Shown here piece by piece: positions 10,333-22,203 of a stretch of 64,000 nucleotides of DNA (its first letter is position 1; every line of letters starts with the position of its first letter). Origin of the DNA: Avena insularis. Its lineage: Eukaryota; Streptophyta; Magnoliopsida; Poales; Poaceae. The position numbers and the translations under genes were made by a program. The notes under the pieces are model-generated. The model worked only from the letters and a program-made list of their open reading frames with translations. It made no database searches and had not been told where the DNA came from. The stretch lies in the NCBI GenBank assembly GCA_023614405.1, contig CM042688.1:381473331-381537330 (forward strand), given 5' to 3'.

Positions 10333-13300
10333 ATGACAGAGGAGGAGCTCGCCGTCGCCGAGCAAGAAATGGAGGAAGACACCACCACGACGGACCGTGG
10401 TGCGTGGGCCGGGTCCTGGGTCTGCCAAGACGACCTGGACTGGCTCTACCGCACCAAACGCATTCCCGCCGGAGTCATCGCGCGCCTCGCCTCCACCGAA
10501 CTCGCCCCCTCACCCAATCCGGGTGAGTATGTTGTGTTCTTGTCTCACTTCCAACGGGGGTTTGGTTTGCCGGTCAGCGATTTCTTCCATGACTGGTTAA
10601 GCACATACGAACTCCAGCCGCACCATCTTCACCTTAGCAATCACTTCCTTTCGCTTTTTGCCTCTACGATCGAGGGCTACGCCGGATTATGGCCCTGAAG
10701 GAGCTATGGATCCGGTTTTTGACGCCTTCGTAATGTCATTCCGAATATTCAACTCGATCCGGAGGACAAGCAGCTCACTCAATTCGGAGCTGCGTCCATC
10801 TCACCCTGGAGGCTATCCGTTTTTCCCCGAGTCACCGGGCTGGACTCCTGCAAAGGATGGGCCCGGACTTTCTTTTATGTCCGGAACAAGGGCACTGAAG
10901 ACTTGATCCGGCTGCTTCCCTATGCTCCGGGTCCACCTAACCCGGAGTTGTGGGATGTTGTCCCCAAGAAGCCCACAGTATTGGCCAACCAGGTCAACAA
11001 AAGGTTCAAGGAGCTGAAGCATCTCGGGTTGTGCAACGAGGACGCCATGATCACATTTGTCCGCAACTGGATATACCCTCTCCAGAAGCGCACTCACAAG
11101 GTGTGCCACATGAGCTGGGGTCGCGACCCCAACTGGACCTTGTCCTTCGAGCTTAGCAACACCGAAATCTACCGCTGGGTCAAGGCGCTCTTCACCACCC
11201 ACAAGGACTTCTCCTCTGAGTGGACGTGGGGAATTGAGCATTATTGCCGGGATAGGCTTCCTCCCGTGGTAAGCTTCGTGCCACCAACTTTGTCCGGATT
11301 AGATCTTATGTCGGTTGCCGTCTTATTTTTAACTCCGTTGTCTTTTTTCTCCTTTAGCAATTCCTTCCGCAGACAATTGAGGATGGCCCCGACCCTACCC
11401 TCAAATGCGCGCCTGACCGGGAGAGCTCGGACGAGGAAGAACCGGACCAGGAGATGTTCCTCCCAATCTCCGACGCGACCAAGCGACCCACCGGTAAACT
11501 CTCTTCTATTAGAGATTGGCCCGACGATGAGGATGACTCAGATATTGAGGTGATGGAAGCTGTTGACGCTGTCCCCCTTTCTTATGCTTTTCTGGCATCA
11601 GCTAACCCCGGTGGGCAGATCCACGAGGACCCTCCCCTTGCCACGGGTGAACCTGTTCCGGCAGCGCCGAAGAAAAGGCGTGGAGCTGCATCAAGTTCCT
11701 CCTCTGGACCTTCTCAGCCCTCCAAAAGGCGAAAGAAATCTAGAGACAAAACTGCTTCCAAGCCAGCAGGCAAGGCCCCAGCACGAAGGGCTCGGAAACC
11801 CAAGGAGCCCCTGACCTCGGATGCGTAAGCCTCTTTTCCCTCTGCAACTTATTCTTCCTTGCATTGTTTTAGTCTCTCTTCTGACATTATTTGATTTGGC
11901 AGTGCTGCGGAGGATGTTCCCCAGAGTGGATCTAGCATCTCTTCACCGCTCCGACCTAGCTCTTCTCCTCCTTGTGACGATGAGTCACGCCCGCTGAGCC
12001 CTATTCCAGAGGGTTATGCGGCTGCTCCGGGTTCCAGCCCACCTCGTCAAGAGGGGGGCAACCCCGGAGCGGGGGAGACGGACCCAGCCGAGGCAGCGGC
12101 ATCCACCGCTTTGGCTCCGCCGCAACCAGCAACCACCGAGACTACCTCCGCACCAGCACCAGCACCAGCACCAGCATCAATTCCGGCACCAGCACCAACT
12201 CCGGCAGCAAGGACTTCAGCAGTAGCACCAGCTCCAGCAACAAGGGCACCAGCGCCAAGCTCCTCTGCCTCGTCCGAGTCTTCTCAGTCTCAGCGAGGAA
12301 GTACCCATGCAACTCCTAAGGGGAAATCTGCCGCAACCACTTCCTCTTCTCAGCAAGCCAAAGGCAAGAAAGCCCCTGACGTCACCAGGGCGGCATCCAC
12401 CGGGTCTGGACAGCGCACCCTCGCGTCCATGCTTGCCCAGAAGGCTCCAGCACCGAAGGACGCCCCTGCCGAGCCAACTAGTGCGAGCAACTTGTTCTGC
12501 ACACCAGTCCGGCCCTTGCTCAGGTTGAGAGGAGAGAGGCACATGCGAAGGGCTTGGTGGCGCCCCACATGCTCAGCAGTGAGCAATATCCTCCTACCTT
12601 GATCGAGTTTATGAACAACTGGAACAAGGCGGAGTTCATCTACAATGACGATCTCCTGGAGAAGTTCGGTCCCGCCGAGTTTGCTGCTCAGATGAACACA
12701 GCCTCTAAGGCGATTAACCTTGTGGGCCGAATGATGGAGGTACGTTACTTCACCTTTTCCTTAGCATGCACTAGCGATATAACCATTAGTCCCCGAGCCT
12801 CCAGGGAGTAACTTGTTACTCGGCCAGATGCTCGTTAGAAAACTAACGTAGCTCCCTGACAACTTCAACTATGCACACACCTAGAGCCGAGTTAAGTTCC
12901 ACTTGGCTCGGATCTTGCACACTTCGAATATGCACACACGTAGAGCCGGGTTAAGTTCCACTTGGCCCGGATCTTGTACACTTCGAATATGCACACACCT
13001 AGAGCCGGGTTAAGTTCCACTTGGCCCGGATCTTGCACACTTCGAATATGCACACACCTAGAGCCGGGTTAAGTTCCACTTGGCCCGGATCTTGTACACT
13101 TCGAATATGCGCACACCTAGAGCCGGGTTAAGTTCCACTTGGCCCGGATCTTGTACACTTCCAATATGCGCACACCTAGAGCCGGGTTAAGTTCCACTTG
13201 GCCCGGATCTTGTACACTTCGAATATGCACACACCCAGAGCTGGGTTAAATTCCACTTGGCCCGGATCTTGTACACTTCGAATATGCACACACCTAGAGC

Positions 13301-14905
13301 CGGGTTAAGTTCCACTTGGCTCGGATCTTGTACACTTCGAATATGCACACACCTAGAGCCGGGTTAAGTTCCACTTGGCCCGGATCTTGTACACTTCGAA
13401 TATGCACACACCTAGAGCCGGGTTAAGTTCCACTTGGCCCGGATCTTGTACACTTAGAATATGCACAAGGCTTAAGCCAAATTTTTGTACTCTTTTCAGG
13501 TGACCACCAACCGCCGGAGCGCTGAGTTCCAGTGTCTTCTGGATACCCACAAGATGCTGCTCGCAAAGCACAATGCACATCTCGCTGAGCACGAGAAAAG
13601 GGGTAAGTTCTCTTCTTCACATTTTTCTGTTTTCCTTCATCTTTTTCTGCAGAACTAATCCGTCATTCGGTTTTTGCAGCTGGGGTGGAGGCTGAGAACA
13701 AGCTCATGAGGAAGAATCTAGATCAGATTAAGGGTAAGCTACTTTTTTCCGACCCTGCTTTGCTTTCCATCTCCTTTTCTTCTTGGCTCGACAAACATTC
13801 ATACCTCGGCTCTGCCGGGTCAACACGCTATTTCAGCATCTCTTGAAGATAGTGTGCCCGTGCCTGACATGATGCTGCATTTTCTCGAACAAGCAGGGCA
13901 GCATCAGGCCAAGCTCAAAAAGAAAGACGATGAGCTTGCTCTCCTCCGAACCAAGAACGACGAGATTGCCAAGTTAAAGGCAGAAATGAAGAAGATGAAG
14001 GCGCGGCACCAAACCGAGCTTGAAAAGGCTGGCCAGGACTTCACTGAAGAGCGCGAGCGCCTCAATCTCCAAATTGCTAAGGACCGCGAACTTCTCCAGG
14101 AGGCCGACGTCAAACTCGAGTCGGCGAACGCTGAACTGGTGCAACTCCGCCAAAGACGCGATAATTGCATCAATGAATTGACCCGGATCCACAGCCACAT
14201 TTTACGTAAGTTCCTTTTCCTTATCCGGTATACTTCTCTGGGTTACCTCACATGTCTTTTCATTACTTGCTTCTCTTGTTCCGTTTTTAGGCAAATTTCG
14301 GAGGTACTCCCATTCTGGCGGCCATTTGTTGCCAATTTCCGCCGAGAGAGGGGTACTCCCGTCGCTCCTGACGGTGAGGACATTCCCTATGACATGGAGG
14401 ACCTGTTGGTCAGCCTGTCATCTCGCGTGGAAATCATCAAGAACTACGACAAGGATCTCCTCGACATTTCAGTCCGAGTCTTCAACACGTTCTGGCCTGG
14501 CGAGGACACTCCGGAGAGAATCGCAATCCTTGCTGAAAAGCTGACGGAGGTCGAGACCCAGCTCGACCTTTGGAGAGTCCATTGGGCGTCTTTGGTGAGA
14601 CCGTTCTCCACCACATACTCACGTGGTATGAGAAGATCGATCTCAGCCTCCTGACACGTCTGCGCACCGGATCCAAGTGGACCAATGACCCGGAATGGGT
14701 AGCTCGGCGCCAGGCTTGCGCCCATAGTCTCATTGAATATGCTCCCATTCATGAATGGACTGAGGGTCCAAGCTTCCTAGAAGCCGCTGGTGACGAAGAG
14801 GTCGAAAATGTTGAAGATGGTTCGGACGAGGATGGAGAGGACGATGCCTCGGATATCGAAGAAGGCGAAGATGATGCTGAACTTCCTCCTCCTGCTGCTC
14901 CTTAA
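10333..14905 (+). pseudogene. Antisense extra gene of the gypsy element: spliced, PF04195-like N terminus, coiled coil
   Basis: Predicted exons: 10333-11268, 11358-11824, 11903-12739, 13500-13602, 13680-13733, 13837-14205 and about 14291-14905. Exon joins 1-6 keep phase and have GT-AG borders. The N-terminal part (VVFLSHFQRGFGLPVSDFFH, LQPHHLHL, GWARTFFYV, PPNPELWDVVP) matches the putative gypsy-type transposon domain (PF04195). Next come an acidic and lysine-rich linker, an alanine/proline-rich stretch at about 12100-12300, NWNKAEFIYNDDLLEKFGP, a heptad-rich coiled coil (about 13850-14170), and a very acidic tail ending at the stop at 14903-14905. Frame breaks near 10700-10830, 12490, 14330-14370 and 14580 make this copy defective. 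Its role is unknown; the coiled coil suggests oligomerisation. It ends facing the 3' end of gag-pol. Confidence 0.72.
12868..13466 (+). repeat. 59-bp minisatellite inside an intron
   Basis: About ten tandem copies plus a partial one of a 59-bp unit built from TTCGAATATGCACACACCTA, GAGCCGGGTTAAGTTCCACT and TGGCCCGGATCTTGTACAC. Copies differ by only a few substitutions (for example GCACAC/GCGCAC, TTGTAC/TTGCAC, one GAGCTGGG). The array fills most of the intron between exons 3 and 4 of the antisense gene (12740-13499) and leaves both splice sites intact. Confidence 0.93.
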
Positions 14906-15429
14906 GTAAAAACACTTGAAAACTTATCAGATCCCCGGTATGCCGGGTGGAATTGTATCCCGTACTCATGTGATATTTTGCTACTAAGTTTGTATGCCAG
15001 ATTAACTTGGGCGTAGTCCCCGAGTTTCATTTTTTTGTTTGTCCAATCTTCTGGCTCGGTTCGTGTCTACCTTGATTCGGTTTTACGACTTATGAATCCG
15101 AGCTTCAAAAATTGTTTTAACAATACTTAGAAACTTTTAGGCTTAGCTCAAAATAATTCATCATAATAATTTGAAAGTAAATACAAGGTTAGTCCGAAAA
15201 ACAAACGTCGACTCGATTAAGTTCTTTTGCTTAGTCGTTTTTCATGTGCTACGCAATTCCAAACTTGTTCTCTTGCTTGCCATGAAGCCAATTCTTGTTG
15301 GACAGCAGCAATTCGAAGAGTTGGGTTTTTGGTGCTCACACATTACTAATCCGAGTTAAGTAGAACAACTTACTCCAGCTGACGTATAAATGATAAAAGA
15401 CAACAAATATTATTAAGGCATTCCCCGAG
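14906..15429. other. Spacer between converging antisense gene and gag-pol
   Basis: AT-richer, no supported gene. Both transcription units end here, so polyadenylation signals would be expected on both strands. Words such as AATAATTTGAAA are present but none is diagnostic. Confidence 0.4.
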
Positions 15430-17214
15430 TTACTGCCCGAGGTGCCAACATTTCATTGATAAGCTCATTGCCGGCATACATACCGACATATGAGAAGACT
15501 CGGATACATACACTTCTCTGCTAAGTGTAGAAAGGAATGATAGAGCTACATTCCATGGACGCTTGGATTCCTCGCCGGACCTGTCCGCCTTGTTCTTTTC
15601 CTGTGGCTTTGCATCGATAAGATAATAAGAATCATTGTGCAATGCTTTGCTCACAATGAATGGCCCTTCCCATGGGGGGGATAATTTATGCATGCCAGCA
15701 GTACGTTGTACCAACCGAAGCACCAGATCGCCTTCCCGAAAGACTCTGGGGCTTACTTTCCTGCTATGATAACGTCGGAGATTTTGCTGATATATGGAGG
15801 ATCTGGACAATGCCAATTCTCTTGCTTCTTCCAGCAGATCAACATCATTTTGCCAGGCTTCTTGCACTTCGGCTTCTGTGTATTGGGTGATCCTAGGCGA
15901 ATCATGCGCTATGTCGGCTGGTAATACATCTTCTGCTCCATATACCAGAAAAAACAGCGTATAGCCTGTTGATCGATTCGGAGTTGTTCTTAAACTCCAT
16001 AGTACCGCTGGTAGTTCTTCTATCCAGCACCCCGCTGATCTTTACAGCGGCTCGACGAGCCGGGGTTTTATCCCGGATAATACTAATCTGTTGGATCTTT
16101 CCACCTGTCCGTTCGATGCGGGGTGGGCTACCGAGGCAACATCCAACCGGATCTTCTTATCCCGGCAGAATCGCGCAAATGCTCCTTCAGCAAAATTTGT
16201 GCCATTATCAGTTATTATACTGTGAGGATAACCATATCTCAAGATAATGTCTTTGAGAAATGTTACGGCCATAGCTCCATCACATTTTCTTATAGGCTTC
16301 ACTTTAATCCATTTTGTAAACTTGTCCACCATGACCAAGATGTGAGTCATATTTCCCCTTGCTAGTTTAAATGGGCCAACCATATCCAAGCACCATATGG
16401 CAAATGGCCATGTAATTGGTATGGTCTTGAGTTTCGACATTGGCATATGTGTCTTGGTAGCATACCTCTGACAACCATTGCATTTTCTCACCAGATCTTC
16501 TGCTTGTTCTAAGGCACTTGGCCAGTAGAATCCATGTCGGAACGCTTTTGCCACCAAGGCTCGGGATGAGGCATGATGCCCGCACTCCCCTTGGTGTATA
16601 TCTCGGAGGATGTCAAGCCCTTCTTCCGGGTCAACGCACCACAGGAGGACACTGGTCACACTCCGTTTGTATAGCTCGGAATTGATAATTGTGTATGCCT
16701 TTGCTCTCCTCTGAGTTTGCCTGGATAACACCTCCTCAGTGGGTAACGTTCCATCTTTCAGGAATTGAAATATAGGCACTGCCCAAGCTGGTATTGCTCG
16801 CACAGGGAACACATCCTCATCAATTTCCATCTGATCCACCGGCATAACTTCAACCGTCACGCTTGAAGAGTCCCCGGTCTGCGAGGAAGTCCCCGGTTCA
16901 TAGAGGCAGTCCCCGGTTTCTACGTCTGATCCCGGGTTTCGCGCACCACTTCCTATGTCAATGTCCATGGGCTCAGCTCCGGGTTCTGTATCTTCCGGGA
17001 CATAGATTGAGTCGGTTCCTGGGGACGGCCTGTTAGATGGTTTTCTGAGGTGTTCCAATGCTACACCCGGTGGAATTGCTTGTCGAGTTGATCCGAGCCG
17101 AAAGATGTCGGCAAATTTCATTTTCCACCCAGGGTACATGGTGAAATTCACACCCCTCAAAGTAACCAGATATCTTTTGCACATGAAATCTGTACAGAGC
17201 CATGTTTGGATCAA
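15430..17214 (-). pseudogene. Gypsy integrase (broken)
   Basis: The main frame (17214-16042, about 390 aa) contains the HHCC zinc-binding domain (DIHQGECGHHASSRA then KCNGCQRYA) and the catalytic core. The three DDE acidic residues are visible: D in WCLDMVGPF, D in IITDNGTNFAEG, E in NGQVERSN. A frame break near 16040 separates the C-terminal part at 15867-15430, which has the GPF-type module (WEGPFIVSKALHNDSYYL) that normally follows the core. At its N terminus the frame overlaps the RNase H frame by about 180 bases, marking a frameshift near 17120 rather than a real gene overlap. The enzyme inserts the cDNA into the genome; this copy is inactive. Confidence 0.85.
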
Positions 17215-18735
17215 GGGCGTCCCACAACCCCGACACTTGCTGTATTACCAAATCCGAGTCGCCAAAGCATAGTATCAGATGTATCCCAATCTCTTTTGCC
17301 ACTTTGAGCCCATGCACAAGTGCTTCATACTCAGCGACATTGTTCGATGCCGCGAAATGGATTTGCAGCACATATTTCAGCTGGTCCTTCTTTGGCGAGG
17401 TAAGCACAACTCCGGCGCCTAGCCTGGTTTTTGTTTTTGACCCGTCAAAATGCATCCTCCAGTAGTTCGGATCTGGTGGCGGTGGTTCGTACTGTACCTC
17501 GGCCCAATCCACAAAAAAGTCCGCTACAACTTGAGACTTGATTGCTTCTCTTCTGTCATATTGTGGCGCGTAAGGAGCTAGTTCGATTGCCCATTTCGCG
17601 ATTCGACCACTTGCATCCTTGTTACTCATTATCTCGGATATGGGAGCTTCACATATTACTTTGATGGGGTGCTCCTCAAAGTAATGCTTCAACTTCTTAG
17701 CTGCCATATAGACACCATATGCCACCTTTTGAAAGTGTGGGTAGTTCTGCTTTGAGGCAGATAATACCTCGCTCAAGTAATACACTGGCCTTTGCGTCGA
17801 CTTACCCTCTTCGTCGCGCTCTACCACAATCACTGCACTTACAACTCGGTTGGTTGCGGCTATGTAGAGCAACATTGGCTCCTCTGATAGTGGAGAGGCT
17901 AACACTGGTGCAGTGGCTAACATCTTCTTTAAGTGGGCAAAGGCTTCATCGGCCTGTGGTGTCCAGACGAACTTATCCGACTTTTTCATGAGTTGGTATA
18001 GAGGCAATGCCTTTTCTCCCAACCAACATACAAACCGACTTAACGATGCCAGGCACCCAGTGAACTTCTGGACATCGTTAAGACACTTCGGCAACTCCAT
18101 TCGTTCAATGGCCCGGATCTTATTTGGATTAACTTCGATACCTTGGCTGGAGACGAGAAATCCGAGTAATTTTCCAGCCGGGACACCGAAGGTACATTTT
18201 TCCGGGTTAAGCTTCATCCGGAACCTTCTCAAGTTCGCGAATGTCTGCCTGATGTCGTCAAGGAGCGTTTTGCTTTCCTTGGTCTTGATAACCACATCAT
18301 CCACATACACTTGTACATTTTGACCTATTTGGTCATGCAAACATTTTTGCATACATCTTTGGTACGTTGCACCTGCATTACGTAAACCAAATGGCATGGT
18401 GCGATAGCAATAAGCCCCATACGGGGTGATAAATGCGGTCTTTATTTGATCATCCGGATTCAGAGGTATCTGGTGGAAACCAGAATATGCATCAATGAAT
18501 GACAACAATGCACATCCCGCGGTTGAGTCTATGACCTGATCCGGATAGAGTACTTCCATGATAAATCCGGATAGAGTACTTCCATGATAAATCCCGCTGC
18601 TAGCAACCGAGCTATCTCGTCTCCAATGACTTTTCTCCTATCCCCGGCGAAGCGGCGGAGAGGTTGCTTCACCGGCCTTGCTCTGGGTCTCACGTTTAAA
18701 GAGTGCTCGGCCAACTCCCTCGGAACACCTTGCAA
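17033..18735 (-). pseudogene. Gypsy reverse transcriptase and RNase H (internally deleted)
   Basis: The frame from 18559 holds SFIDAYSGFHQIPLNPDDQ, PFGLRNAGATYQRCM, the catalytic box VYVDDVVI (YVDD codons at about 18307-18296), LNPEKCTFGV and GFLVSSQGIEVNPNKI, then RNase H with FDGSKTKTRLGAG and NNVAEYEALVHGL. The start of the fingers domain lies at 18735-18600 (RRKVIGDEIARLLAAGFI). About 39 residues usually found between EVLYPD and QVIDSTAG, including the VVRKKDG and VDYTDLNKACP motifs, are missing. A 26-bp tandem duplication at 18541-18592 also shifts the frame. Both lesions lie upstream of an otherwise well-kept polymerase core. Confidence 0.88.
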
Positions 18736-18798
18736 GTCCTGTGTAGACCAAGCAAAAATATCCCGATTCTCACGGAGGAAGTTGATGAGCTCACTTTC

Positions 18799-19467
18799 CT
18801 ATTTATCATTCAACCCGACACCAATTGTTACGGTGCGCTCTGGGAACATATCATCAACAGGCACTTTCTTAGTATCCCTTGCGTCTTGGAACGAGACGCT
18901 ACCATGCGGGTTAGTCAACGCCGGCATATACTGCTGCGCGGACTGAGCTAATGCTGCCACCTCTTGGATTTTTCTTTTCTTTTGCACAATTACGAGTGAC
19001 TCGGCTAGGTTAGACCCGGCTGAGGCACACTCAATGGAACGTCGGAAATCTCCAGCAATGGTAATCACTCCATTTGGCCCGGGCAACTTCATCTTCAGAT
19101 AACTGATGTGGTAGCTTGCCATGAACTTGTTCAATGCTGGTCTTCCGAGTAATGCGTGATACGCACTTTCCAAGTTCACCACTTCGAACTCTAGATTCTT
19201 AGTTCGGCAATTATCTCTCATGCCGAATAACACGTCAACCCGGACTTTGCCTATGGGCTCACAAGAAATGCCTGGTACAATACCATGGAAAGTTGTCCTT
19301 GTAGCCTGGAGCATGTTCTCCGAGATACCCAACTTGCGCATTGTATCCGCATACATGATGTTAATGCTACTGCCATTGTCAATCAGTACCTTGGAGAACC
19401 TCACATTGATGTTAGGCCCAATGAATGTCGGGTCCAGCACTAATGCATACGAACCAGGACTCGGCAT
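18799..19467 (-). pseudogene. Gypsy aspartic protease region
   Basis: A 222-aa frame with the retropepsin-like core VLIDNGSSINIMYADTMRKL (catalytic D-N-G-S where D-T/S-G is usual), then FHGIVPGISCEPIGKVRVD and YHALLGRPALNKFMA, the conserved second half. The C-terminal part links to the polymerase. The threonine or glycine normally after the aspartate is N here, which occurs in this lineage or reflects decay. The stops that flank the frame break the polyprotein. Confidence 0.8.
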
Positions 19468-19512
19468 AAGCTTGGGATGATCTTTGATGTTCCAAGTAAT
19501 TTCTTGGTCCGA

Positions 19513-21868
19513 TCAAGGCATATACCTCGTCACCGCTGGCATTACCGCATTGACCTCCATATGTCGGCGCTGCAAGCTCTTCCTATCTATTTCCTCGGTG
19601 GTAAACACACAGTAACTCTGATGATGCTCCCTGTACTCATTCCTCCCCTCATTTCCGGGGTACCTCTGATCCGGCTGATGCTGGTTTTCTACTTGATGCA
19701 CTGCATCCCTTCTCTCATGGTTTTCATACCTCGGCGGAGGGGGAGGCAACATTAGCTGTTGCATGTTTGCTCCGGAGAGCAATTGCTGCCGGGGTAACTC
19801 CCGCTGAGGTTGATCATTCCGAGGTGCCTGAGCATTCCTCGAACCACCTTGTTCTATCTTACGCATCCACTCACATTGCCTCGTTGTATGGCCCGCTGGG
19901 TTACTCGAATTTGGCGTGTGAAACTTACACGGCTAATCCAACATCGACTCGTAAGTATACATTAGACGGTCCTTCTTTTCTTGCCACTGTTTCTTCTGTT
20001 CTGGCGTCCAAGTTTTCTTGCCCTCATTCCTTGGTGTCCATTGTTGCCCTCCAGTTTTCTGACGTTGATTGCTCCCTTTTCCTGGCTGATCTTGATTCAC
20101 AGCTGTAACTTGTTGCGAACTGTACCGGTGATCCGGTCTATCATCTCTCCTTTTCCTTCTGTAATCGTTCCTCCGGGATGATCCGGCTCCATATCTCTGG
20201 TAGTACTCCTCATTCGACTCGTTGGACACGAGCCTAGGCTGAGTCGGATCACCCAAAGCATACGAATCAGCAATCCAGATCATCTCTGCCAACGTAGTTG
20301 GCATTTTCCTTTGCAACTTTTGCCACAGCTCGCTTGCATATCTGCATCCTTGCGCAAACCATGTTATGGCCTGTGACTCTATCACGCCCTCACACGAGTT
20401 TCTCACGGTACACCACCGGGTCAAGAACTCCCGGTCCATGTCATTCGGTCTTTGCTTGCACATAGCTAGGGTCTGTGGCCTATTTGGCCTCTGATACGTA
20501 CTCGAGAAATTGCTGATGAACATTTCCTCAAAATCGATCCAGCAGTTAATACTTCCGGGCGGCAAATTGTTTAACCATACCCTTGCTGGCCCCTCCAACA
20601 TCTGGGGTACGTATCTCACAGCCCATCGCAAGTTACCTGTAGCAATTTTCACAGCCGTAGCATAATTTATCAACCAATCCTCCGGCTTAGTGCTGCCGTC
20701 ATACGTCTTCGTGCCTCTGGGTAACTGGAAGTTAGGTACCAGTGGCTCTTTCATGATCCGGGGTCCAAAACACGCAGGATCCGGAGGACCTTGACTTTAA
20801 ATCTGCTCCGACCTATATAGTCAATCCAGTTTCAACCTGGCATCATCCAGCATCAAATCCCTGCTTCCCAATCTCGACCCTATCACATGATAGTCCGGCC
20901 TTGGGTATCCTGCATTCACCATTTAGGAATCTCCATCGTTATACCGGTCTCGCTCTCGTGGCGCATCTCTCTGTTGCATACCTCGGCCGGCACTTTGCTC
21001 TTGCCTTGGTATATTCTGCTGCTGCGGTTGTCCTACAGAGTTGCGCTGTCCGACATTGCCGTTAACAGCGTTTCCTTGACCGGCATTGCCTTGGTCACGG
21101 TTACCTCGGCCAGCTTTACCTCGGCTTACACTCCGTCGATCGTCGTTTCTTTGTACCTCTTTTGCCTTTCCTGCCCTTGTCGGGTCATATGGAACAATCT
21201 GCTTGTTTCTCCTGGCCAAGGTTACTACCTCCTCTCTCCTTGGACCACCATGAGGAGACGATGCGGCTCCAGCGGATTTCTCCAGGTTACCCACTACCGA
21301 ATGAACGATCTTGGAGGCCCCAGATCTCTCTGGGTTTGCCCTGAGCAGTTCCTCATTTTGCCTGTTCGCGATCCGAACCAACTCATTGACCCGATCTTGC
21401 TGTCTCTGACGGGCTTCACCCGTCAGACCCTCTAGCTCGGATGCAGCTACATCCGCTGCTCTGAGGTTTTTTGCTGGGGTACTGTACTTCGGTAGCCCCA
21501 CGGACAAATAATTTTCTGACTCCTCAATCCGAGTGTCACCCTCTTTGTTCATTTCACTCATGAGATTTCTCCCCTTCACTTTTTACAGCATCTACTTTAT
21601 TTGCCTTTGCATACTCACGCAGCGTCATGTTCAACGACTGCTGAGCCACATCAATCTTTTTTGCTCCCTCTAGAATTTTCTGCCTAGTTTCCTCTAGCTC
21701 GGCCTGTGCCTGAGCCGGATCTACCACTGCTGCTACCGGGTTTGCCAAGCTATCCATAGCTTCTCTCAGTACATTCTCAGGCCTCTCTAGTGGAGGTCCT
21801 CTACCTTTCCTCGGTGCCTTAGGTGTTACCTCCGGATCCGGGTGTTGGATCCTTGCTTGCGCCTGCAC
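19513..21868 (-). pseudogene. Gypsy gag region
   Basis: Broken into frames 21868-21554, 21579-20923, 20754-19933 and 19866-19513. The first has a coiled-coil-like stretch (AQAELEETRQKILEGAKKI). The second ends in a glycine/asparagine/glutamine- and arginine-rich tail, as in nucleic-acid-binding gag parts. The third carries the retrotransposon gag domain (DGSTKPEDWLINYATA, GPARVWLNNLPPGSI, WIDFEEMFISNFSSTYQRP) and a basic C terminus. The fourth leads to the protease. Gag forms the virus-like particle in the cytoplasm. Multiple frame breaks make it non-functional. Confidence 0.82.
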
Positions 21869-22182
21869 CTGGCGCAGTCATCATCACCTCAACACGGTCC
21901 GGGGAGCGAGTGATACGCGCCCCATGAACCACGCTAAGGGGTGGCTCCCCTGCCTCGACGACGTGCCGCGGATGAACGCATGATACGTCCACAGCAACGT
22001 GGACCTTGTGCGCACCAAGCTTAACAAAGAGGACGTTGCGCGGAAGTGGGAGTGTGCCGAAGCAGCCAGCGTTGTCGCTGACGAAGTCGAGTGCTCCAAA
22101 GCACTGAACGAGCCCGGAGACGATGCGTTCGCCAGTGCCGATGAGGTTTCCCGTCCGGATCTTCACCCCTGCTAGCGCCGCT

Positions 22183-22203
22183 AGCCCCACGGTGGGCGCC
22201 GAC
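22183..22203 (-). promoter_or_regulatory. Gypsy primer-binding-like site
   Basis: Directly inside the 5' LTR the minus strand reads GTCGGCGCCCACCGTGGGGC, the GGCGCCCACCGTGGGG form seen in grass gypsy elements of this type. The priming tRNA is not asserted. Confidence 0.55.
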
